A DNA stretch of 64,000 bases, from assembly GCA_963576725.1 (NCBI GenBank), contig OY755242.1:30092225-30156224 (forward strand), in the 5' to 3' direction. The notes under the pieces were generated by a model. The model had not been told where the DNA came from. It was given only the letters and a program-made list of their open reading frames with translations, and searched no databases. Numbering within the stretch: the first letter of the stretch is position 1; each line of letters begins with the position of its first letter. Both the position numbers and the translations under genes were made by a program. Source of the stretch: Azorinus chamasolen (Eukaryota; Mollusca; Bivalvia; Cardiida; Solecurtidae). This document shows positions 56,104-64,000 of this stretch, in pieces.

Positions 56104-58306
56104 GTAAGTAACTCTTAACCCTTTACTCCATAAATAAGCCTTTCTATGCCTTTACAGAGAAGACCCAGATCAGACAGCTCCTGATCAGGGTCTGCTCTGT
56201 GTTCGAATGACAATTAAGATCTGACTCTACACTTTCTGCCTTGGTTAACTGTTTCCTGTGTTCATGTGTTATTATATAAATACAGCTAATAAATATGCAT
56301 GAAGTCATTTATTTCTTATATGAATATTCATGGAGTAAAGGGTAAAGCACTCCAGCAAATTAGTTCTTAAATTTTACTTCATGCATATTCACTCAAGGCA
56401 TAATTACATCAGAAGTATTAATTACATTCATTTTTATAATGGCATATAAACAAAGACAGTTATAGCTATGACAGGAACTGTAGAATTTATTCTATATTAT
56501 TTCATAAGCAATCATGATCAGACGGTTCCTACATAAGCCATTTGATCTGGGTATACTCTTTTTGCATGGACATATGATGGTCTATATATGGAGTAAAGTG
56601 TTAACAGCGTGTGCCTTCAGAGCTGTAGATGAGTGGAGACTTTAGGAAATCTAAGTAAAATGTTTTTGATTTTTCTCTGCCAAATTCTATCTGCTGTGAT
56701 TCATTAGAATCGCCTGCATATGGTACCACTTAACCCATTACCTCATAGGCTATTTTTAGACCCTACCTCTTTAAATAAATCTACTGAAAAGGAGCATTAA
56801 CTAGAGAAAAGGAAAATTTTTAGAATTTTGTAGTTTGAAACCATTTTGAAACCTATAGGAGCAAATGCTCTATTTATCACAATGGTTTCACAAAGTGACA
56901 TTTACAGAGTCGTTAAAAGTCGTCAATATGAGGGAATGGGTTAAAGGTCTTAGAATTCCTTTGGTTTAGAAAGGTTGTTGGTAGTCTGATACTATTGATG
57001 ATAATTCCAATGATGATGATATGCATGCTTTAGGTTTCGGTTTTCATGGTTACTAACAAGCAAACAACGGAAATGTCACATTGGCTTAATCATTTCCTCC
57101 ATGAATATTCTTGTAAGAAATATTAACAGTATGATTAATAACCCATTCCCTCATAGGCTATTTTTAGATACAACCTCTTTATATGAATCTACCCAAAAGT
57201 AGCATTTACAAGAAATTTGTAGTTTGAAACCATTGTGATAAATAGATCATTTATAGCTCTATTTATCACACTGGTTTCAAGAATTGGTTATTACAGAGGC
57301 GTAGAAAGGCATAAATATAGAGGAAAGGGTTAATTAGCTGAATTTCTATAATAACATTATGAACAATGGAATATGTGGCCATAGCTTGAACTGTAGAATC
57401 AGATCTGTATGGTCTGATGTGTTACAGATCTGATTCTCTATTAACCCATTACCTCATAGGCTATTTTTAGATACAGTCACTTAGAATAAATATACCGAAA
57501 AAGAGCATTTAGAATAAATATACCGAAAAAGAGCATTAACTAGAGAAAAGGAAAATTTTAGAAATTTCTAGTTTGAAACCATTGTGATAGATAGAGCATT
57601 TGCTCCTATAGAAGCAAACGCTCTACATGTATTTATCACAATGGTTTCACAAAGTGACTTTTACAGTCGCCAAAAGTCGTCAATATGAGGGAATGGGTTA
57701 ACAAGAAAATAAATAGGCTTTATAGTTTATATTTTGATACAAGAATGAAATTACATTTATTTGATATTCATAATGGATGGCATCTTGTATTGATATTCAT
57801 AAGGTAAAGATTAACCCTTTACTCCATGAATATTCTTGTCAGAAATACATGGAATGACATTGTGTGAATATTCTTGTCAGAAATACATGGAATGACATCG
57901 TGAATATTAATTACATTAATTGTTATAATAGCACACAGATAAAGGAAGTATTGATATTGGCAGAAACTACAGAGTCATATCTATATTAGATCATACGCAA
58001 ACAGAGCAGACCCTGATCAGACGGCTCCTTTAGGAGTCTTCTGGTCTGGGTCTACTCTGTTTTTAAGGCGTATTTATGGAGTAAAGGGTCAACTGTCAAA
58101 ACTGATGTAAAAAAAAAGAGCTCAGAGTTTTTAGAGATAGATCTAGATAATGCCATAAGCAAACCGTGCAGTCTCTCATCAGACTCTGCAGCAGGCCTCT
58201 GATCTGAGTCTACTGTGTTAGCAAAGATGTGGGAAAGTATTTCTGATAGGTAAAGGGTTAATATGTTACCTCATACAGTATCTTAAAAACTTCCTGTTGT
58301 TTGCAG
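56104..58306 (+). other. PP2C intron 5 (2.2 kb)
   Basis: About 56116-56345: family A MITE (shortened core). About 56380-56600: another. Family B copies at 56730-56944, 57137-57333 and 57441-57701; the last has a 28-bp tandem duplication at 57481-57540. 57812-58088: family A MITE (core 57998-58063) with a 37-bp tandem duplication at 57830-57905. 58090-58260: decayed MITE. Confidence 0.7.
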
Positions 58307-58448
58307 GCCAACGTGGGGGACTCTCGTGCTGTGGCTAGTGTCCGAGGGAAGGCAGACATTTTATCAATTGACCACAAACCAAGCAATGAACATGAAACTA
58401 GACGAATTATAAATGCAGGAGGATGGGTCGAGTTCAACAGAGTAAATG
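58307..58448 (+). CDS. PP2C phosphatase, exon 6
   Basis: 142 bases, the largest exon seen. Acceptor GTTTGCAG, donor GTTAGT. Encodes residues 132-178: [10 protein letters not shown] (conserved GDSR), DHKP, EHETRRI and [10 protein letters not shown], all hallmarks of the PP2C core. Ends one base into Gly179. Confidence 0.97.
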
Positions 58449-60079
58449 GTTAGTTCACAGATGTGGTTGGAAGCACTTCATTTACCTTTTGTCTTTAAAC
58501 TTATGTAACCCATGTACAGAACAATAGATAAAATATATGTACTAAAATTATCATCTCTCCACCAAACCCTATGTTGTGACCACTCTTTAGATCTGTGTCC
58601 AGGAGACGATTTGCAGGAGTGATTACAACATAGGGCTTTGTGGCCCTGTCCGTTGGTCGGTCGGGTAGGCGGTTAGTTGGTCCGGTCCATCCATCCGTCC
58701 GTGTATCTGTCCATCTGTGCATCCCTGAGTGATATCTCAGAAATGGTATGGAGTAAATGAAACTTGGGGTAAATGTTAAGTAGCATAGGGACATGTGGCT
58801 CTGAAACTATCATTTATATTGACCCAGGAACACCATAATTATGGGCCTTAGTTTGCGATAAATGAAACATTTTTGTCTGTCCGATGCCATGTCTCAGGAA
58901 CTTTGTGGAGTTATACTATGAAACTTTGTGAAAATGTTAACCCATTCCTTCATAGACTATTTTTAGATCCAACCTCTTTGAATAAATCTACCGAAAAGGA
59001 TCATTAACTAGAGAAAAGGAAATTTTTAGAATTTCATAGTTTGAAACCATTGTAATAAATAGAGCATTTGCTTCTATAGGAGCAAATACTCTATTTATCA
59101 CAATGGTTTCAAGAAGTGACTATTACAGAGGTGTAGAAAGGCGTATTTATGGAGGAAAGGGTTAAGTAGCATAAGGACATGTGGCTCTGCAAGTATCATT
59201 TATTATTGATCTCAGAACACTGAGTTATGGCACTTGGTTTGTGAAAAATGTAACATTTTTGTCTCCCTGGAGCCATATCTCAGAAACTATTTGCAGTTAT
59301 ACTATGAAATGTTTTGTAAATATTTAGTACCATTAGGAAATGCGGCCCTGCAAGTATCACTCACATTTACCATGGAATATCCGAGTTATGGCACTTTGTT
59401 AACGGGAGATATCAGTTCAGTGAATTTTCTAGTTGTTTCATCAAGCCAGTGAGGATCTAGACTTGCCTTTTTCATGTGGAACTGGCAAATGTAACCGTTT
59501 CATTGATCAACAAGTTTGGAAAAAATGGAAAAGATTCTATGTGATTTCAGCAGGGTACACAGCTGCTAAGGAAGGAGTATGAAGTTACTTTCGTCGTACA
59601 TAAAGCAACCACCTGCTTTTAAAGATACCAATTTCTATTTGTTAACCCTTTCCTCCATAAATACGCCTTTCTACTGCCTGTAATAACCACTTCTTGAAAC
59701 CATTGTGGTAAATAGAGCATTTGCAAAACTCTAAAATTTTACTTTTCTCCTGTAAATGCTCCTTTTGAGTAGATTCATTGAAAGAGGTTGGGTCTAAAAA
59801 TAGCCTATGGAGGAATGGGTTAAGTGATCAATAAGAAAAAGTTAATTTTCCATTACACTGTTATTGCTGAGACTGACTTCAAATTTTATACAGATTGCAG
59901 CAAGTACAAGTGAAGTCCAATAACTTTTGTAACATTTGGAAGTACATGTATTCCCTTTTTTGCCTTCTCTCAGCAGGTGCCACATGTGTTTCTTTGAACA
60001 CTCTTGTTTGTTGTAATCAGGATAATTTATTGGAGTTGATTCAGATGTACATATATATACATACCCTGTGTATTTTTAG
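58449..60079 (+). other. PP2C intron 6 (1.6 kb)
   Basis: Half family D palindrome at 58552-58640. Pearl-like element about 58640-59434 (GGTCGGTCGG and CCATCCATCCGTCCG microsatellite, cores of about 200 bp with ATGTTAAGTAGCATA and TATCTCAG, end TTTTCTAGTTG). Family B MITE 58937-59165 inside it and family B MITE 59642-59823. 59435-59640 shows nothing. Confidence 0.7.
58937..59165. mobile_element. Family B MITE with a readable empty site
   Basis: Inserted at TTAA in AAATGTTAAGTAGCATA of a pearl-like core. The neighbouring core unit (58771-58790) has the uninterrupted site. Confirms a TTAA duplication for family B. Confidence 0.92.
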
Positions 60080-60163
60080 GCAATCTGGCATTATCCAGAG
60101 CCCTAGGAGACTTCGTCTTCAAAAAGAATGATAAAAAGAAAGCTGAAGAACAAATAGTCACAG
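60080..60163 (+). CDS. PP2C phosphatase, exon 7
   Basis: 84 bases. Acceptor TATTTTTAG, donor GTGAGA. Completes Gly179 and encodes NLALSRALGDFVFK (the highly conserved SRALGD block) followed by a lysine-rich stretch and EEQIVT (to residue 206). Phase 1 on both sides. Confidence 0.96.
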
Positions 60164-60207
60164 GTGAGAGTCATTATCAGAGAGGAGCACATAGCTTAAT
60201 CTGTCAT

Positions 60208-60583
60208 TTAACTCTTTTGCTGTAATAACTAAATCTGTGATAACCTTTACTAACAGTTTGGATCCAGACGAGATGCTGAGTAACTCGGCATCTCATCAGG
60301 ATTCAGACTGTTTGATGCAATGATAATGCTTTAATACAAAATGGAAGAAAATTATAAAAATCTTCTATTAACTCTTAGCACGCTAGCGGCGAAACTGTGA
60401 TTACCTATGCAAACAGTTTGGGGCCAGATGAGACGCGGCATAATGAGGCGTCTCATCAGGATCCAAACTGTTATAGTCATCTTGATAATATTTTTGCATA
60501 GAAATTAGAGAAAAGTTATTTATAGAATTGAAGCAGATGACAATTGTTGCAGATGAAAAATTACTTAGCATGCAAAGAGTTAA
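60208..60583. mobile_element. Two family E foldback MITEs
   Basis: 60208-60367 (TTAACTCTTTTGC; palindrome 60255-60315 around CAGTTTGGATCCAGACGAGA) and 60368-60583 (TTAACTCTTAGCACG to GCAAAGAGTTAA; palindrome 60411-60472 around GATGAGACGC / GCGTCTCATC). The end TTAACTCTTTGC differs from the CCCTTT families. Confidence 0.82.
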
Positions 60584-60813
60584 AGCAGACAACAAAGTTT
60601 GCAAACAACATGATTTGGCAGACAAAGAGTTTACCCTTTCGTATATACAATTGCTTTTTCACATCTATACAAACAGAGAAGACCCAGATCAGATTGATCC
60701 TGTAGGGTTGAGGTATGTCATTTGGCAGTTGGTCAATTGGGCAGCAATCATATTTTTAGTTTCCAGACAATTGTTTTAGTTAGGTAAGACATGTTTTGAC
60801 CAAATTTGGTATA

Positions 60814-63564
60814 CAGTAAAACGTGACCTAACGGTCACCTTAAATGAACAGTCACCTTGTGTTAACGGTCATTTAGAAATCCTCCTGACTGAAATTAGTC
60901 TTTAATGCACCTGTTTTAGATGGTCACCTACCTTCAGCGGCCAGTGGCCACCATATTTCACCCCAAACCCTATATTTAGACACCAGGCAGCCAGACAAAA
61001 ATGTGTGAAAACCCAATACACACTGACAGCTGACACCTATCAAAATGGAGGCTGCTCATCGTAATTTTCCGACATTACGGAATTCGCCGAATTTATGATA
61101 CTTCGGAAAATTCCGTTATGTCCGGAAAGTCCATAGATTGACCGCCTCAGCGTTATTTCGAAAGTGAACGAAGTAAACCAAGCGTTGACCTTGGCCTTAG
61201 GGCAATATTATAATTGATGGCTTGATAATCCTTTCGACTCCTTATTTGTTAATGTGCAAAGATGGGGGTGTTGAGAAGTTTGTCTGCACATTACTGAATT
61301 AAAAGAGATAACATCAAACAAAATATTCAGGCCCTTTCCAAACGTAAGTGTTTAATATTAGAGGATGGAGTGAAATGTACATATACATTTGTAATTTCCG
61401 GATGTGTCAAATGATTCTGCCTGATCTTGTTTTTAGCTCACCTGGCACAAAGTGCCAGGTGAGGTATTGTGAGGGGGCAGTGTCCGGCGTCCGGCGTCGT
61501 GCGTCATGAGTCGTGCGTCGTGCGTATGTGCGTATGTGCATCGTGCGTCGTCAACAATTTACTTAAACATCTTCTTCTCTGAAACCACAAAGCCTAGAGC
61601 TTTGATATTTGGTATGTGGAATCATCTAATGGTGCTCTACAAAGATTGTTCAAATTATGTCCCCCAGACCAAAAATGGCCCCGCCCTGGGGCTTATCAGT
61701 TTTTCATAGGAAAATCTTTAAAAATCTTCTTCTCTGAAACCATAAGGCCTAGACCTTTTATATTTGGTATGTAGCATCATCTAATGGTCCTCCACAAAGA
61801 TTGCTCAAATTATGACCGCCGGGCCAAAAATGGCCCCGCCCCGGGGCTTATCAGTTTTTCATAGGAAAATCTTTAAAAATCTTCTTCTCTGAAACCGTAA
61901 GGCCTAGACCTTTGGTATTTAGTATGTAGCATCATCTAATGGTCCTCTACAAAGATTGTTCAAATTATGACCCCTGGTCCAAAAATGGCCCCGCCCCGGG
62001 GCTTATCAGATTTTCATAGGAAAATCTTTAAAAATCTTCTTCTCTAAAACCGTAAGGCCTAGACATTTGATATTTGGTATGTAGCATCATCTAATGGTCC
62101 TCTACAAAGATTGTTCAAATTATGTCCCCCAGACCAAAAATGGCCCCGCCCTGGGGCTTATCAGTTTTTCATAGGAAAATCTTTAAAAATCTTCTTCTCT
62201 GAAACCATAAGGCCTAGACCTTTTATATTTGGTATGTAGCATCATCTAATGGTCCTCCACAAAGATTGTTCAAATTATGACCGCCGGGCCAAAAATGGCC
62301 CCGCCCCGGGGCTTATCAGTTTTTCATAGGAAAATCTTTAAAAATCTTCTTCTCTGAAACCGTAAGGCCTAGACCTTTGGTATTTAGTATGTAGCATCAT
62401 CTAATGGTCCTCTACAAAGATTGTTCAAATTATGACCCCTGGACCAAAAATGGTCCCGCCCCGGGGCTTATCAGATTTTCATAGGAAAATCTTTAAAAAT
62501 CTTCTTCTCTAAAACCGTAAGGCCTAGACATTTGATATTTGGTATGTAGCATCATCTAATGGTCCTCTACAAAGATTGTTCAAATTATGACCGCCGGGCC
62601 AAAAATGGCCCCGCCCCTGGGCTTATCAGTTTTTCATAGGAAAATCTTTAAAAATCTTCTTCTCTGAAACCGTAAGGCCTAGACCTTTGGTATTTAGTAT
62701 GTAGCATCATCTAATGGTCCTCTACAAAGATTGTTCAAATTATGACCCCCGGACTAAAAATGGCCCCGCCCCGGGGCTTATCAGTTTTTCATAGGAAAAT
62801 CTTTAAAAATCTTCTTCTCTGAAACCTTAAGGCCTAGACCATTGATATTTTGGTATGTAGCATCATCTATTGGTCCTCTACAAAGATTGTTCAAACTATG
62901 ACTCCCGGACAAAAAATGGCCCTGCCCCGAGGCTTTGAAAATCTTCTCCAAAACTGTAAGGCCTAGACCTTTGAAATTAAGTATGTATTATCATCTGATG
63001 GTTTTCTACCAAGATTGTTCAAATTATGACCCCTGGACCAAAATGGCCCCGCCCCTGGCTTATCAGTTTTTCATAGGAAAATCTTTAAAATCTCCTTCTG
63101 TGAAATTGTAAGGCCCGGAACTTTGAAACTTATATGAAGCATCATCTAGTGTTCCTTTATTTAGATTGTTAAAATTTGAAACTCAAGGCCTAAAATTATG
63201 GCCCTTGGTTTCATATTGGCCCCAATCTGAATCTTACTTATTTTTACATAGAAATACAGTGTATGCATATGTCTATAGTAACCAGGTGAGCGATTTAGGG
63301 CCATCATGGCCCTCTTGTTTCTTAATTGTATGCAATTTTCATATACATGTTATATTTTTTTACCTGTATTTACATTGATAAAATACATCATCTTTTGGGT
63401 AAGACATTAAAGTACATGGAGATATCTTTTAAACTTTTGCGTTTGTAAGATCAAACAGAAAGTTCCCCCAAAATATCCACCCGGGTCCCCTCAATTAAGT
63501 GGTCAACTTGCTTAAGCGGTCAATTTTGCTGCTTTTGACTGGCCGCTTAACACAGGTTTTACTG
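60814..63564. mobile_element. Mariner/pogo-like transposon remnant hosting a pearl element
   Basis: Left CAGTAAAACGTGACCTAACG and right CGCTTAACACAGGTTTTACTG, each next to TA, form diverged inverted ends; both sides carry GGTCA/GGCCA-type subrepeats. No transposase frame recognised. Without the pearl insertion (61430-63320) it would be about 860 bp. Confidence 0.65.
61430..63320 (+). mobile_element. Pearl/HINE-like element, AGCTCACCTGG family, 155-bp cores
   Basis: T-run and perfect hairpin AGCTCACCTGGCAC AAA GTGCCAGGTGAG, GTGCGTCGTGCG-type repeat, then cores of exactly 155 bp (landmark GCTTATCAG at 61691, 61846, 62001, 62156, 62311, 62466, 62621, 62776), then diverged cores and a 3' end CCAGGTGAGCGATTTAG, GGGCCATCATGGCCC, TCTTGTTT. 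Complete element. Confidence 0.88.
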
Positions 63565-63883
63565 TATTAGATATAGCTATCTTACATGGGGACTAAGATT
63601 TTAATTGCATTTGAGGGGGGTCATGGTCATGTTCACTATTGATAAAAAAGGAAAGATTTTCAGTCAATAAGTTTAGTTCGGAAAGGTATTTTATGACCAA
63701 GATGGTGTACAGTAACAGATTACCAGTATGTAGAAAAAGTAAGGGATTGCTTTTGATGGGGTCTTCAAGATCACTAATACTAACAATAGAAAAGGGTTTT
63801 CAATTCTTGTAAAGGTCACAGAAATATCTTGTTTTTGTGGTACTGCTATGTCTCTTGTTATCATGAACCCATGACTCTTTCAG

Positions 63884-64000
63884 CCTTTCCAGATGTACAG
63901 GAGAGAACTGTCACACAAGAGCTTGAATTTCTTGTCTTGGCATGTGATGGCATTTGGGACGTACTGACCAATCAGGAGGTTGTAGACTTTGTACGTGCCA
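63884..64000 (+). CDS. PP2C phosphatase, exon 8 (cut by the window edge)
   Basis: Acceptor TCTTTCAG. Completes Ala207 and encodes FPDVQERTV, then FLVLACDGIWDVLTNQEVVD and FVRA (to residue 245). ACDGIWD carries the metal-binding Asp equivalent to D239 of PPM1A. The frame is open at the edge; the C-terminal part of the domain lies outside. Confidence 0.96.

Larger units (their letters stand above)
60164..63883 (+). other. PP2C intron 7 (3.7 kb)
   Basis: Two family E MITEs, a mariner-like transposon and a nested pearl element (next entries). 60584-60813: MITE remnant (core half at 60668-60710). 63570-63883: nothing recognised before the acceptor GACTCTTTCAG. Confidence 0.75.
23919..64000 (+). 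other. PP2C-type protein phosphatase gene, partial at the right edge
   Basis: Eight exons (listed separately) join in frame to 245 codons plus one base of a metal-dependent Ser/Thr phosphatase of the PPM family. Order of motifs: N-terminal MGQTLS (N-myristoylation type), GWRINMEDAH (residues 31-40; E37 and D38 bind metal as in PPM1A), YDGHGG (58-63, metal ligands), GDSRA, the NLALSRALGD block, and ACDGIWD (226-232, metal-binding D228). The sequence most resembles the invertebrate T23F11.1/ppm-2 group. The C-terminal part, including the last metal-binding Asp, lies beyond the window. Introns total about 39 kb against 0.74 kb of coding sequence. A leader exon is expected upstream. Confidence 0.95.

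Noticed and set aside
1881..60583. Bacterial-type terminators or riboswitches for the hairpins
   Set aside because: The genome is eukaryotic and the hairpins are TTAA-flanked mobile elements.
61506..61709. Small ORF at the start of the 61.4-kb pearl element
   Set aside because: Made of the microsatellite and core repeat; not conserved between units.
2700..63500. CRISPR-like array of palindromic repeats
   Set aside because: Repeats are transposon hairpins with variable spacing in a eukaryotic intron/intergenic context; there are no spacers of constant length and no cas genes.

Overview
The window is eukaryotic and almost certainly from a bivalve mollusc. It holds intron-containing genes with GT-AG splicing, an invertebrate-type glycolipid mannosyltransferase, pearl/Helitron-type elements with tandem cores, molluscan-looking SINEs, and a very dense load of foldback mini-transposons. 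The species cannot be named from sequence alone. A heterodont bivalve is a guess.

Two host genes are supported. On the minus strand, 130-1551 is a single-exon ORF for an egghead/BRE-3-type beta-1,4-mannosyltransferase of glycosphingolipid synthesis. Just upstream of it on the same strand is a short exon-like ORF (1588-1683) that ends 36 bases before the mannosyltransferase ATG. On the plus strand, a PP2C-family Ser/Thr phosphatase (PPM1-type, closest in look to nematode T23F11.1/ppm-2) runs from 23919 past the right edge. Eight exons with compatible splice phases encode the first 245 codons. Its second intron alone is 26.4 kb. The two genes are divergent and show no functional link.

Everything else is mobile or repetitive DNA. 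(1) About 70 full or partial TTAA-flanked foldback MITEs (TTAACCC ends, piggyBac-like) carry a long central hairpin. At two places the window itself shows the TTAA duplication: inside a LINE reading frame and inside a tandem repeat unit. (2) Eight TA-flanked palindromic MITEs have CAGTAAAA-type ends (Tc1/mariner/pogo-like). (3) At least five families of pearl/HINE-like elements have a 5' hairpin, a short microsatellite, tandem cores of about 150-200 bp and a 3' hairpin. (4) There are three LINE 3' fragments and several tRNA-derived SINEs. (5) A small LTR-like element at 18201-18517 has LTRs that contain a tRNA-like Pol III unit. (6) An inverted duplication of about 4.9 kb at 12.7-17.6 kb encloses an orphan exon-like ORF.

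Layout: 0-1.7 kb mannosyltransferase; 1.7-12.5 kb MITEs and LINE relics; 12.7-17.6 kb inverted duplication; 18.2-23.9 kb TRIM-like element, nested pearl elements and MITEs; 23.9-64 kb phosphatase gene with introns packed with nested elements. Nesting is deep: MITE in LINE, pearl in MITE, MITE in pearl, and pearl in a mariner-like transposon.
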